Shown here in pieces: positions 50,219 through 59,417 of a stretch of 64,000 nucleotides of DNA; position 1 is the first letter of the stretch, and every line of letters begins with the position of its first letter. The notes under the pieces were generated by a model. That model saw only the letters and a program-made list of their open reading frames with translations, was not told the origin of the DNA and ran no database searches. Source of the DNA: Martinezella multihospitum (GTDB taxonomy: Bacteria; Pseudomonadota; Alphaproteobacteria; Rhizobiales; Rhizobiaceae); NCBI RefSeq assembly GCF_900094585.1, contig NZ_FMAG01000007.1:1-64000 (forward strand), in the 5' to 3' direction. The translations under genes and the position numbers were made by a program.

Positions 50219-51433
50219 TCATTTCTCCCGTTCGGTCAGGTAGGCAAGCAGCGCGATGACCGGGAAAGCGACGCCGATCCAGGAGGCCATGCTCCAGCCG
50301 CCGGTCGCATAGGCCCAGCCGCCAAGCGCCGAGCCGAGGGCGCCGCCGGCAAAGAAGGTCGCCATGTAGAGCCCGTTGAGGCGGCTGCGATGTTCGGCGC
50401 TGAGCGCGAAGATGGCGCGTTGGCCGAGCACGAGGTTCGTCTGGACGCCGAAGTCGAGCATGATGCCCGACAGTGTCAGCGTGATCAGCGCCAGCAACGA
50501 GCCGCTGCCGGAAAAATGGCCGATCAGGAAGGCGATGATGGCGAGCACCAGGGCAAAGGCCGTCGCAAGCTTCGTCCAGCCGCGATCGGCAAGGCGTCCG
50601 GCAATCGGCGAGGCGACGGCGCCGGCGGCGCCGGCAAGGGCGAAGAGGGCGATGCCGTTCTGCGTCAGACCAAAAGCCGGGCTCGCCAGCAAAAGCGGTG
50701 TCGTCGTCCAGAAGAGGCTGAAGGCGCCGAACATGCAGGCCTGATAGAGCGCACGTCGCTGCAGGACCGGCGTATGAAGCGCGAGGTGGCCCATGGAGGA
50801 CAGCAGCTGCCCATAATGCAGCTTCGTATGGGGTACGCGGGTCGGCAGAACGAGGCGCAGGATAACGATCAGCGCGATCATGATACCGGCCGAGATAATA
50901 TAGACCGCGTGCCACGACAGAAGCTCGGACAGGAAGCTCGCAGCCGGGCGGGCGAGCATGATGCCGACAAGCAGGCCGCTCATGACATTGCCGACGACAG
51001 TGCCGCGGCTGGCATCCGGTGCCATGTGGGCGGCGAAAGGAACCAGAACCTGCACGGCGACGGAGGCGAGGCCGATGCAGAGAGAGGCGAGGAGGAACAG
51101 CGACGGCGAGGAGGCAAAAGCGGCGCCTATGAGCGCGATGGCGGACAGCGCCACCAGCGTCAGTACCAGTTTCCGGTTTTCGAGAAGATCGCCGAGCGGC
51201 ACGATCAGCAGCAGGCCGAGGCCGTACCCGATCTGCGTCAGTGTGACGATAAGGCCGGTTGCCGCGGGGCTGAAGCCGAGCGATTGGCTGATGGGGCCGG
51301 CGAGCGGCTGACCATAATAGAGATTGGCAGCCACCAGCCCGCAGGCGGCGGCGAACATGAATGTGAGAAGTGGCGAAATGGTCTTTTCGGGGAGCGGCGT
51401 GCTCTCCCGTCTGGCAGCGGCAGTTGCGGGCAT
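50219..51433 (-). CDS. MFS transporter
   Basis: This 404-aa major facilitator superfamily permease has about 12 hydrophobic helices, beginning LLTFMFAAACGLVAANLYYGQPLAGPISQSLG and including the GDLLENRKLVLTLVAL motif that resembles the conserved MFS loop. It is of the YfcJ/multidrug-type group by overall look, probably an exporter. A TetR regulator lies upstream on the same strand, 54 bp away. The substrate is unknown. Confidence 0.9.
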   Translation of the reverse strand: MPATAAARRESTPLPEKTISPLLTFMFAAACGLVAANLYYGQPLAGPISQSLGFSPAATGLIVTLTQIGYGLGLLLIVPLGDLLENRKLVLTLVALSAIALIGAAFASSPSLFLLASLCIGLASVAVQVLVPFAAHMAPDASRGTVVGNVMSGLLVGIMLARPAASFLSELLSWHAVYIISAGIMIALIVILRLVLPTRVPHTKLHYGQLLSSMGHLALHTPVLQRRALYQACMFGAFSLFWTTTPLLLASPAFGLTQNGIALFALAGAAGAVASPIAGRLADRGWTKLATAFALVLAIIAFLIGHFSGSGSLLALITLTLSGIMLDFGVQTNLVLGQRAIFALSAEHRSRLNGLYMATFFAGGALGSALGGWAYATGGWSMASWIGVAFPVIALLAYLTEREK

Positions 51434-51487
51434 GTCTCGTCCTCGATGCGGGCAGGGGAGCGCGCTCCCCCGAAATTTCGATGGAAA

Positions 51488-52105
51488 TCAGTTCAGCAGT
51501 TTCATGGCCGCCTCGGCGACGGCGAGCATATCTTCGTGTTTACGTCCGGTCTTTCCGATCACGCGCATGCCTTTCGTGAGAGCAAGCAAGGCGCAGGCGG
51601 CGCTTTCGGGATCGACATGCTCCGCCACGGAGCCATCGGCTTGACCGAGACGGATGAGATCCAGGATGCGTCGTTCGTCGAAATCGAAGGCCACGGCGAC
51701 GCGGTTGGCAACTTCCTCGTCGAAAAGAGCAAGCTCGGTCGCGCTGCCTACCACGAGACAGCCTCGACGGCCGATCTCGCCACAGGAGGCTTCGGCAAAA
51801 AATCTCACCAGCGCGCGCAGCTTCTCATATCCGTTCGGCGCCCTGGCAAGGACATCGTCGATCAGTTGCTGGCGCACCTGGCGATAGCGGCGGAAGGCGG
51901 CAAGAAAGACACCGCGCTTATCGCCGAATGCCTTGTAGACGCTGCCGGCCGTCAGGCCCATGGCCTCGGTCAATTCGCTGATCGAAGCGGCATAATAACC
52001 ACGCTCGGAAAAGACCCGCAGCGCTTCGTCCAGCGCGGAATCCGCGTCGAATTCGCGCGGTCGACCGCGAAGCTTAGGGGTGGTGTTGAGAGTGTCCGTT
52101 GTCAT
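51488..52105 (-). CDS. TetR-family transcriptional regulator
   Basis: This 205-aa repressor-type protein has the N-terminal TetR HTH (GRPREFDADSALDEALRVFSERGYYAASISELTEAMGLTAGSVYKAFGDKRGVF in overlapping blocks) and a variable ligand-binding domain. It precedes the MFS gene on the same strand, a common resistance-gene layout, so it probably regulates the transporter. The effector is unknown. Confidence 0.92.
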   Translation of the reverse strand: MTTDTLNTTPKLRGRPREFDADSALDEALRVFSERGYYAASISELTEAMGLTAGSVYKAFGDKRGVFLAAFRRYRQVRQQLIDDVLARAPNGYEKLRALVRFFAEASCGEIGRRGCLVVGSATELALFDEEVANRVAVAFDFDERRILDLIRLGQADGSVAEHVDPESAACALLALTKGMRVIGKTGRKHEDMLAVAEAAMKLLN

Positions 52106-52195
52106 GCGGATCTTTTAGGAAATGATCGTTTCCAAATCAAGTGAATTTTTTGCGATGCAGCAGGATGCTGCTGGTACTTGCAGCTATTGACGTCT

Positions 52196-52702
52196 CTAAT
52201 CGTGGAAAAATGCCATAAGGATCGCGTCCTTGTAGCGTCCATCGATACGAACGGATCTACGCACGAGACCCTCGCGAACAAAGCCGACTTTCTCATAGAG
52301 CGCGATAGCCCTTGGATTGTCGGCGTGGACGCTGAGTTCGACGCGCTCAATGCCGCCATCACGGGCAGCTTGCAGAGTCGTTTCTATCAGCTGACGTCCC
52401 AATCCTCGGTCGCGATAGGGCGGGATGATGCCCATGCCAAGCCTGCCGGCATGGGCATGCGAGGGAAAGCTGTGGCGGATGATGTCGCACCAGCCGACCA
52501 CCTGTCGATCTGCCACAGCGACGAATTGCGGATTGCCGCTTTCGATCATGCCGAGCACGAAAGTGCGGGTTTGCTCCAGCGGAAAGGCTTCCAGCAGCGA
52601 CAGATATTCCCGTTCGCGGGCAACCGTATCAAGCGCCTTGTGAAAGCCTTCAACGTGTTCCGCCGATATGGGCAGTATCCGGATTTCGCTGTTTACGGTC
52701 AT
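52196..52702 (-). CDS. GNAT N-acetyltransferase
   Basis: This 168-aa acetyltransferase has the acetyl-CoA-binding motif A LGMGIIPPYRDRGLGRQLIETTLQAA and the end ALYEKVGFVREGLVRRSVRIDGRYKDAILMAFF in overlapping blocks, typical of a general GNAT protein. It is separated by 87 bp from the MarR-GNAT gene upstream on the same strand. The substrate is unknown; it may be part of the small-molecule modification cluster in this region. Confidence 0.87.
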   Translation of the reverse strand: MTVNSEIRILPISAEHVEGFHKALDTVAREREYLSLLEAFPLEQTRTFVLGMIESGNPQFVAVADRQVVGWCDIIRHSFPSHAHAGRLGMGIIPPYRDRGLGRQLIETTLQAARDGGIERVELSVHADNPRAIALYEKVGFVREGLVRRSVRIDGRYKDAILMAFFHD

Positions 52703-52789
52703 GGCAGATATCTCGATGCAAATCAGGGATGCAGCGAGGATAGGTTCCGAGCCGCAACCTGTCTATCCACATAGATTGTCGAGAACGCC

Positions 52790-53719
52790 TTACAGATCGA
52801 GCACCCAGGTCTGTCCATTCAGTTCCGGGCCGAACATGCGGTGCTTCTCTTCTGCGGCGAGTCTGAAGCCCGCCTTGATGTAGATGGCGCGCGCCGTGTC
52901 GAGGATGTCGTTGGTCCAGAGCGAGAGCGTCTGGTAGCCGGCGCCGCGGGAGAAGCGGATGCATTCGTCGACCAGCAGCTTGCCGAGGCCGAGGCCGCGT
53001 GCAGCCTTGTCGACATAGAGCAGCCGGAGCTTTGCCACGCCATTGCCGCCATCGGTGATCATGGCGGACCCGACGTTCAGGCCGCCGCGTTCGGCAATCC
53101 AGCAGCGATCCTTCTGCGGATTGAAATTGGAGAGGAATTTTCCAGCGACTTCGGCAATCAAGCCCTCAAAGCGATCGTCCCAGCCGAACTCTTCGGTATA
53201 GAAGCGCGCCTGGCTTTGAACGATCCAGCCGATATCGCCGGACCGGTGATTGCGGATAATGGCTGGGGCAGCGCTGGTCTCATCGACGCCGAGCGTGTCC
53301 TGGATCGTCCGCATGGCCGCAACGACGCGTTCGGGTTCGCCGATCGCGAGCTTTTCGAAATAGCCGGCGATCTGCGCGCGTGAGCGGCGGACGAATTCCT
53401 CGAACTGCGCCTGTCCCTTCTCGGTGACTTTTATGACCTGGCTGCGCGCATCGGTCGGATCGGGCGTCGTCTCGACCAACCCATCCTCGCGAAAGCGTTT
53501 GACGATACGGCTGAGATAGGCGGGATCAAGATGAAGGTCGCGCGTCAGCGCCGAGGCGGCAACACCGCCGCGGAAGCCGACTTCGAACAGCACGCGCACA
53601 TCCGTCAGCGTGTAGGGGCTGTCGAGATAGGCCTTGTTCAGAACGCCAAGAAAATTGGTGTAGAAGCGATTGAAATCGCGGACGGCATCGATGGTGGTGA
53701 ATTCGGCAGCGGGGGGCAT
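52790..53719 (-). CDS. MarR-GNAT fusion protein (HTH regulator plus acetyltransferase)
   Basis: This 309-aa fusion has an N-terminal MarR-type winged helix (about residues 30-140; LHLDPAYLSRIVKRFREDGLVETTPDPTDARSQVIKVTEKG in overlapping blocks) and a C-terminal GNAT domain (about 155-309; acetyl-CoA region LLYVDKAARGLGLGKLLVDECI). MarR-GNAT proteins are a known architecture, so this is not a mis-joined pair. An imperfect palindrome GTCCA...TGGAC at 53749-53766 lies just upstream of its start and could be its autoregulatory site. Confidence 0.9.
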   Translation of the reverse strand: MPPAAEFTTIDAVRDFNRFYTNFLGVLNKAYLDSPYTLTDVRVLFEVGFRGGVAASALTRDLHLDPAYLSRIVKRFREDGLVETTPDPTDARSQVIKVTEKGQAQFEEFVRRSRAQIAGYFEKLAIGEPERVVAAMRTIQDTLGVDETSAAPAIIRNHRSGDIGWIVQSQARFYTEEFGWDDRFEGLIAEVAGKFLSNFNPQKDRCWIAERGGLNVGSAMITDGGNGVAKLRLLYVDKAARGLGLGKLLVDECIRFSRGAGYQTLSLWTNDILDTARAIYIKAGFRLAAEEKHRMFGPELNGQTWVLDL

Positions 53720-53748
53720 GGCATCGTCTCCTCATTATAGAAGACGAT

Positions 53749-53766
53749 GTCCATTATTTATTGGAC
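53749..53766. promoter_or_regulatory. Palindrome upstream of the MarR-GNAT gene
   Basis: The inverted pair GTCCA (53749-53753) and TGGAC (53762-53766) has an 8-bp AT-rich spacer. It is 30 bp upstream of the MarR-GNAT start, a suitable place for a MarR-type operator. The assignment rests on position and symmetry only. Confidence 0.45.
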
Positions 53767-53789
53767 TCAGTCAAGTAAATTGATTGCGA

Positions 53790-54509
53790 TCAGGCAGCGC
53801 AGCTTTTGCCGATCTTTTCATTCGCAAGCGCGAAGTCGACAGCCGCTTCGGCGTGGATCGTCGTGGTGTCGAAACCCGGCAGGATCAGTGCCTTCGGATC
53901 GAGGATGAGGCAGATCTCGGTGCAGCCGAGAATGACACTGTCGGCGCCTTCGGCCTTGGCGCGCTCGATGATGGCGTTCAGCTTCCGGCGCGACTCGTCC
54001 TTGATGATGCCGGCACAGAGTTCGCTGAAGATGATGTCATGCGTGACGGTACGGTCTTCGGGGCCGGGGACCATGATCGAGACGCCGTTCTCAGCCATGC
54101 GCTCGGCATAGAAACCGTGTTCCATCGTGTAGCGGGTGGCGAGCAGCAGCGGCTTGACCCGGCCTGCGGCCTTTAGCGCCGCCGCAGTTTCATCGATGAT
54201 ATGGATGAGCGGAGCGGAAACACGCTCGGCAACCTGAGGTGCGATCAGATGCATGGTGTTGGTGCAGATGAGCACGCATTCGGCACCGGCGGACTGCAGG
54301 CGCTGTGCGGCATCACCGAGCCGATCGGCGGCATCGTTCCAGCGACCCGCTTTCTGCAGGGCGACGATCTCTTCGAAGTTGACGGAGTACATGACCATTT
54401 CGGCCGAAGAGAGGCCGCCGAGGCGCTCGCGGACCATTTCATTGATCAGGCGATAGTAGACTGCCGAACTCTCGAAACTCATGCCGCCGATCAGGCCAAT
54501 GGTGCGCAT
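53790..54509 (-). CDS. Aspartate/glutamate racemase family protein
   Basis: This 239-aa protein is of the Asp/Glu racemase family, which interconverts amino acid enantiomers with two Cys residues. Both are present: ICTNTMHLI (first Cys) and LGCTEICLI (second Cys). It begins IGLIGGMSFESSAVYYRLINEMV, typical of aspartate racemases. It is divergent from an Lrp/AsnC regulator, which may control it. The exact substrate is inferred from the family. Confidence 0.9.
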   Translation of the reverse strand: MRTIGLIGGMSFESSAVYYRLINEMVRERLGGLSSAEMVMYSVNFEEIVALQKAGRWNDAADRLGDAAQRLQSAGAECVLICTNTMHLIAPQVAERVSAPLIHIIDETAAALKAAGRVKPLLLATRYTMEHGFYAERMAENGVSIMVPGPEDRTVTHDIIFSELCAGIIKDESRRKLNAIIERAKAEGADSVILGCTEICLILDPKALILPGFDTTTIHAEAAVDFALANEKIGKSCAA

Positions 54510-54670
54510 AGTGCTGTTCTCCGCTCCTTAGTTGTGAATGGAGGAATAGTGTTGCGATTCATCCGCTATGTGTTTGCATTTTTCGAAGCTTATTGGGATT
54601 TCTCTGCAAGAGTTTGCGCATTTTTCAATTTGTGTGCAAAATATCGGCGCATTGACAGGGATTGCCGCAC

Positions 54671-55135
54671 ATGCTGGACGAACGCGACCGAAAGATTCTC
54701 GAAATTTTGCAGGCGGATGCCGGCATATCCGTGACGGAGCTGGCCGATCGTGTTGCCTTGTCGGTCTCGGCCTGCTCGCGCCGTATCCAGCGCCTTGAGG
54801 AAAGCGGCCATATCGCCCGACGCATCGTCGTGCTCGACCGCGAAAAGATGGGAGTGCCGACCACCGTCTATGCCCTGATCAAAACGGCGCATCACGCCGA
54901 CGAGTGGATCGAATCCTTCCGCAAGGTCATCGGTGACATCCCCGAGATCGTCGAGGCGCATCGGCTTACCGGGAATTACGATTATATTCTCAAGATCGTA
55001 CTGCCGCGCGTCGAGCATTACGATGTCATCTATAAGCAGCTTGTGCGCCGGGTCGAACTCTTCGACGTCTCCGCATCCATTTCGATGGAGGAGCTGAAGA
55101 GCGGCGCGTCGGTTCCGGTCGGGTATGCGCAATAA
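54671..55135 (+). CDS. Lrp/AsnC-family transcriptional regulator
   Basis: This regulator of about 154 aa has an N-terminal HTH (DERDRKILEILQADAGISVTELADRVALSVSACSRRIQRLEESGHI in overlapping blocks) and a C-terminal RAM/ligand-binding domain. I chose ATG 54671; a TTG at 54662 is also in frame. It is divergent from the racemase gene with a 161-bp AT-rich intergenic region, the likely site of control. By family it senses an amino acid, perhaps aspartate, glutamate or a D-enantiomer. Confidence 0.9.
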   Translation: MLDERDRKILEILQADAGISVTELADRVALSVSACSRRIQRLEESGHIARRIVVLDREKMGVPTTVYALIKTAHHADEWIESFRKVIGDIPEIVEAHRLTGNYDYILKIVLPRVEHYDVIYKQLVRRVELFDVSASISMEELKSGASVPVGYAQ

Positions 55136-55243
55136 ATGTTTCGCAATATAGTCACCATGCAGGGGTGCCATGCAGAAAAGATAGTTGCTGCTTATCCTTC
55201 TCAACCCTACGTTTTCCGCGAAACGTAGCCATGAGGTGTTGCC

Positions 55244-56506
55244 ATGCAGGATCATCACATTGTTGTCGTCGGAGGCGGCTTTGGCGGATTGCAGCTTGTC
55301 AACGATCTGAAAGGTGCTCCCGTCCGCATCACGCTGATCGATCGGCGCAATCACCATCTGTTCCAGCCGCTTCTCTATCAGGTCGCGACCACTCTGCTTG
55401 CAACCTCCGAGATTGCCTGGCCGATCCGCAGCTTCTTCCGGGATCGGCCGGAAGTGACGACCTTGCTTGCGGAAGTCGTCGGCGTCGATAGTGATGCGCA
55501 TGAGGTCCTTTTGAAGGATGGCCAGAAGATCGGTTACGATACGCTGGTGCTGGCGACAGGTGCGACCCATGCTTACTTCGGTCATGATGAATGGGAGCCC
55601 GTGGCGCCCGGTCTGAAGACGCTGGAGGATGCCACCACCATTCGCCGCCGCGTTCTCCTGGCTTTCGAGCAGGCGGAGCTTGAAACCGATCCGGCTGCCC
55701 GCGAAGCGCTGCTGACCTTCGTGATCGTCGGCGCAGGCCCAACAGGCGTCGAGCTTGCCGGTATCATCTCCGAGCTGGCAAGGACGACGCTGCCGAAGGA
55801 ATTCCGCAATATCGATACCCGCAAGGCAAAGATCATCCTGGTCGAGGCCGGGCCGCGGGTATTGGCAGCCTTTGCCGAAGACCTTTCCGACTATGCTCGC
55901 AGGGAGCTGGAGACGCTGGGCGTCGAACTCCGCTTCGGCAAGCCGGTCACGTCCTGCAGCGCTGAAGGAGTGACGATCGGCGACAGCTTCGTGCCGTGCC
56001 GTACCATCGTCTGGGCGGCTGGCGTCGAGGCGTCGCCGGCGGCGAAATGGCTTGGCATTCCCGCCGACCGCGCCGGCCGAGCCATAGTCGATAAGGAGCT
56101 GAGGGCGCCGGGCAAGGACGATATCTTCATCATCGGCGATACGGCGTCGGTCTTGCGCGAAGATGGCAGTCCGGTGCCGGGCATCGCCCCGGCAGCCAAG
56201 CAGCAGGGAGATTATGTCGCCAAGGTGATCAGGGCGAAGCTGGCGGGTAAGCCGATGCCGGGGCCGTTCCGCTACAGGCATCAGGGCAGCCTCGCGACGA
56301 TCGGCAAGAGTGCCGCCATCATCGATTTCGGCTGGCTGAAACTCAAGGGGTGGATCGCCTGGTGGGTCTGGGGGCTTGCCCACATCTACTTCCTGATCGG
56401 CGTGCGCTGGCGCATCGCGGTCGCCTGGAGCTGGCTGTGGATTTATATCAGCCGGCAGCACAGCGCCCGGCTGATCACGCAAAGGGAAACGATGCGCGAA
56501 GAATAA
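55244..56506 (+). CDS. ndh: Type II NADH:quinone dehydrogenase (NDH-2)
   Basis: This non-proton-pumping NADH dehydrogenase passes electrons from NADH to quinone. At 420 aa it is standard. It has the FAD-binding motif VVVGGGFGGLQLVNDL, the NADH-binding motif VIVGAGPTGVELAGIISEL, and a C-terminal membrane-anchoring amphipathic helix region (GWLKLKGWIAWWVWGLAHIYFLIG) that attaches to the inner membrane. It is followed by a strong intrinsic terminator and is monocistronic. Confidence 0.92.
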   Translation: MQDHHIVVVGGGFGGLQLVNDLKGAPVRITLIDRRNHHLFQPLLYQVATTLLATSEIAWPIRSFFRDRPEVTTLLAEVVGVDSDAHEVLLKDGQKIGYDTLVLATGATHAYFGHDEWEPVAPGLKTLEDATTIRRRVLLAFEQAELETDPAAREALLTFVIVGAGPTGVELAGIISELARTTLPKEFRNIDTRKAKIILVEAGPRVLAAFAEDLSDYARRELETLGVELRFGKPVTSCSAEGVTIGDSFVPCRTIVWAAGVEASPAAKWLGIPADRAGRAIVDKELRAPGKDDIFIIGDTASVLREDGSPVPGIAPAAKQQGDYVAKVIRAKLAGKPMPGPFRYRHQGSLATIGKSAAIIDFGWLKLKGWIAWWVWGLAHIYFLIGVRWRIAVAWSWLWIYISRQHSARLITQRETMREE

Positions 56507-56508
56507 GG

Positions 56509-56542
56509 AAGGGCGACGTCCGGATCGGACGTCGCCCTTTTT
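56509..56542. terminator. Intrinsic terminator after ndh
   Basis: A 14-bp perfect stem, AAGGGCGACGTCCG (56509-56522) and its complement (56526-56539), with a 3-nt loop is followed by a T-run. It also lies next to the convergent alcohol dehydrogenase gene and may act on it. Confidence 0.9.
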
Positions 56543-56546
56543 CGGC

Positions 56547-57590
56547 TTATGCCAGCGAGGCGATATCGATGACGAAGCGATAGCGGACGTCGCTCTTCAG
56601 CACGCGTTCATAGGCTTCGTTGATCTGTTGAATGTTGATCTTCTCGATCTCGGAGACGATGTTGTGCTCGCCGCAGAAGTCGAGCATTTCCTGAGTTTCC
56701 TTGATCGAGCCGATCATGGAGCCGGAGAGGCTGCGGCGGCCGGGAATGAGCGAGAATGCATGAACCGGAACGGCATGTTCGGGAACGCCGAGCAACACCA
56801 TGCTGCCGTCATACTTCAACAGGTTGAGATAGGCATTCCAGTCGATGGCGGTGCCGACCGTATTGAGGATAAGGTCGAAGCTGCCGGCGAGCTTGGTGAA
56901 GGTCTCGGCATCGCTGGTCGCATAATAATGGTCGGCGCCTAGCTTGAGGCCATCTTCCTTCTTCGACAGCGTCTGGCTCAGGACCGTGACTTCGGCACCC
57001 ATGGCATGCGCGAGCTTAACGCCCATATGTCCGAGGCCGCCCATGCCGACGATTGCAACCTTCTTGCCCGGACCGGCCTTCCAGTGGCGCAGCGGCGAGT
57101 AGAGCGTGATGCCGGCGCAAAGCAGCGGTGCGCCTGCGTCGAGCGGAATGTTGTCGGGGAAGGAGAGGACATAGCCTTCCTTGACGACGATCGAGTCGGA
57201 ATAGCCGCCGAAGGTCGGCGTCTTGCCGTCGGCTTCGACGTCGTTATAGGTCTGGACAAGGCCGGGCATGTAGTGCTCGTAGTCCAGATCGCGCGTGGCG
57301 CAGGTCGTGCAGGAATCGACGAAGCAGCCGACGCCGACGCGGTCGCCGACCTTGAACTTCGAAACCCTGGAGCCGACGGCGGTGACGATGCCGGCAACTT
57401 CGTGACCCGGAACCATCGGATACTTCGAGAAGCCCCACTCATTGCGGGCCTGGTGGATATCGGAGTGGCAGACACCGCAATATTGAACGGAGATGACGAC
57501 ATCGTCCTCGTTCGGATCGCGGCGTTCGAAGGTGAAGGGGGTGAGCGGCTTGGACGCGTCGGTCGCGGCATAACCCTTTGCGATAGGCAT
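56547..57590 (-). CDS. NAD(P)-dependent zinc alcohol dehydrogenase (YahK/AdhC-like)
   Basis: This 347-aa medium-chain zinc alcohol dehydrogenase resembles the cinnamyl alcohol dehydrogenase/YahK group, which reduces aldehydes with NADPH. Catalytic zinc ligands appear in CGVCHSDIHQARNEWG (Cys, His) and GHEVAGIV; the structural zinc region includes GCFVDSCTTCATRDLDYEHYMPG. The nucleotide-binding motif is VGMGGLGHMGVKLAHAMG. I chose ATG 57590, which is preceded by AAGGAG. It is divergent from an AraC regulator that may control it. Confidence 0.93.
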   Translation of the reverse strand: MPIAKGYAATDASKPLTPFTFERRDPNEDDVVISVQYCGVCHSDIHQARNEWGFSKYPMVPGHEVAGIVTAVGSRVSKFKVGDRVGVGCFVDSCTTCATRDLDYEHYMPGLVQTYNDVEADGKTPTFGGYSDSIVVKEGYVLSFPDNIPLDAGAPLLCAGITLYSPLRHWKAGPGKKVAIVGMGGLGHMGVKLAHAMGAEVTVLSQTLSKKEDGLKLGADHYYATSDAETFTKLAGSFDLILNTVGTAIDWNAYLNLLKYDGSMVLLGVPEHAVPVHAFSLIPGRRSLSGSMIGSIKETQEMLDFCGEHNIVSEIEKINIQQINEAYERVLKSDVRYRFVIDIASLA

Positions 57591-57788
57591 GGGGAGCTCC
57601 TTGATCTTGGAGAGGGTGGGAGTGGAATTGAGACGCTGGACTATGCACCGGGATCGAGCATCAGCGTTAGAGCGATCCTGCAAGCTTTGTGTACGATCCT
57701 GCGAATCTAATTGTGTGTCGGCCCTTTCGCTGCCGGGGGGCGTTACCTAGATAAGCTCCGACAAGCCCTCGAAAACAGTTGGTTGCGC

Positions 57789-58700
57789 ATGACACTGCCT
57801 TTCAATCCCAACCAGGAACTCGCTTCCATCGTTGCCCGTTTCGCCACGGGAGACGGAGAACATCGCACGCCGATAGAAGGTCTCAACCTGTACCGGCAGT
57901 CGGCGGTGACCGTGTGGCAACACGGGGCGTATCGGCCATCCTATGCCGTCGTCGTTCAGGGGCGCAAAAGCCTGACGGTCGGTGCCGATACCTACCATTA
58001 CGGAGTCGGCGAATATATTCTGATGGCTGTCGACCTGCCCGTATCGACACAGGTCACCAATGTCCAAAGCGAAACGCCCTATCTCTGCTTCTCCATGGTG
58101 CTCGACAGCGAACGGTTGAACGAATTGCTATCGCGCGTCAATATTCCGCGCCAAGCGGTGACGACGGAGCCCATGCGCGGCCTTGCGGTCAATGCGGCGT
58201 CGCCGGAACTGCTCGACGCCTCGCTACGGCTGCTCAGATTGCTCGACCGGCCGGAGGATATTTCCGCCATGGCGCCACTGATCGAGCAGGAGATCCTCTA
58301 TCGCCTGCTGACCGGTCCGAATGGGCCTCGGCTGCTGCAGGTCGCTATGGCCGAGAGCCAGAGCAACCGGGTGGCGCGCGCCGTTGCCTGGATACGCGGC
58401 AACTTCGCCCAGCCGTTGCGCATCGAGAACCTGGCCGAACGTGTCGGCATGAGCGTTTCGTCGCTGCATCATCATTTCAAGGCGGTGACGGCCATGTCGC
58501 CGATGCAGTATCAGAAGCAGCTTCGGCTGCATGAAGCCCGGCGGCTGATGATCGTGGAGCAGCTCGATGTCGGATCGGCCGGCCATCGCGTTGGCTATCA
58601 GAGCCCTTCGCAGTTCAGTCGAGAATATAGCCGTCTCTATGGTCTTCCGCCTCTGAGGGATGTGGAAGCGATGCGCGGCGCTGTGGTGGCCGCCGAATAG
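57789..58700 (+). CDS. AraC-family transcriptional regulator (AraC_N domain)
   Basis: This 303-aa regulator has an N-terminal AraC_N-type domain (EGLNLYRQSAVTVWQHGAYRPSYAVVVQGRKSLTVGADTY in overlapping blocks) and a C-terminal HTH pair (about residues 200-300) ending ...SPSQFSREYSRLYGLPPLRDVEAMR. I chose ATG 57789. It is divergent from the alcohol dehydrogenase; such AraC_N regulators next to aldehyde reductases are common and usually activate the neighbour. Confidence 0.9.
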   Translation: MTLPFNPNQELASIVARFATGDGEHRTPIEGLNLYRQSAVTVWQHGAYRPSYAVVVQGRKSLTVGADTYHYGVGEYILMAVDLPVSTQVTNVQSETPYLCFSMVLDSERLNELLSRVNIPRQAVTTEPMRGLAVNAASPELLDASLRLLRLLDRPEDISAMAPLIEQEILYRLLTGPNGPRLLQVAMAESQSNRVARAVAWIRGNFAQPLRIENLAERVGMSVSSLHHHFKAVTAMSPMQYQKQLRLHEARRLMIVEQLDVGSAGHRVGYQSPSQFSREYSRLYGLPPLRDVEAMRGAVVAAE

Positions 58701-58740
58701 GTGACGTTTCCGAGCGATGGTTTAAGTCAAGTTTTCTCGA

Positions 58741-59154
58741 TCAACTGACCGGGTCCTGGCAGCGGCCGCCGTTCCAAGTGTAGCTGGGAAGGGAGCCATG
58801 CGGTCCCCACAGGCCCTCAAAGCGCGTATAGCTGGGATCGAACTGGATCGAGAGCGCTCCGTTTCCATATTTGTCGAACCATAGCAGCACCCGTTTCGTA
58901 CCGGGGGCTGCTCCGATTTCCGACAAGGTACCGATGGTCTCCGTTCCATCATCGTCGAAACGGTACGTCCCCGAGATATGCCCTTCCATATCGACCTGCA
59001 GCGATGTCTCGACGTCCACTAACGATCCGCTTGAGAAAAGTTTACCGCAAAAGTGCCCTGCGGGTGCGGCGAGCGGTTTTGCTTCCGAGAGAGCTGATGC
59101 CGACACGGGAAGCAGACTGACTGTCAGATAGAGCCCAATGGTGCCGCCAAGCAT
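58741..59154 (-). CDS. Hypothetical secreted protein
   Basis: I do not recognise a family for this protein. Using the ATG at 59154 it is 137 aa with a plausible signal peptide (MLGGTIGLYLTVSLLPVSASALS) and a mature domain rich in beta strands; Cys residues are present in HFCGKLFS and GGRCQDP and could form a disulfide. In-frame ATG codons upstream at 59223, 59238 and 59259 would add a non-signal-like N-terminus. It lies between the AraC gene and the TetR-ilvC pair and appears monocistronic. Confidence 0.55.
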   Translation of the reverse strand: MLGGTIGLYLTVSLLPVSASALSEAKPLAAPAGHFCGKLFSSGSLVDVETSLQVDMEGHISGTYRFDDDGTETIGTLSEIGAAPGTKRVLLWFDKYGNGALSIQFDPSYTRFEGLWGPHGSLPSYTWNGGRCQDPVS

Positions 59155-59343
59155 CCGCCGCCCGCCTTTGACGGCGCGATGCCCAATTGCAGCCCAGGAG
59201 AGCAACGTTTCGGAAAGATACATGGATGCGATTCTCATGAAGACGATGCTGAGCAACAAGCAGGTGGGCTAGCAGGATTTATCAACCGCGAGCCTGCCCT
59301 GGCAAGCACTCTCTTTTTAACGCAGTGCAGCAACGAATTCCGC

Positions 59344-59399
59344 TTGACGGCCGCATTGGTGTCCTGCATAAAGCGCCACGAACCGTACCGTACGGTACG
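59344..59399 (+). promoter_or_regulatory. Promoter and palindromic operator upstream of the TetR gene
   Basis: TTGACG at 59344-59349 and CATAAA at 59367-59372 are separated by 17 bp. Just downstream, at 59384-59399, is the perfect 16-bp palindrome CGTACCGTACGGTACG, placed near or just after the predicted transcription start. A TetR protein bound there would block its own transcription, and the same site may influence ilvC. Confidence 0.72.
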
Positions 59400-59417
59400 C
59401 ATTTGGGAGTAGCCATC

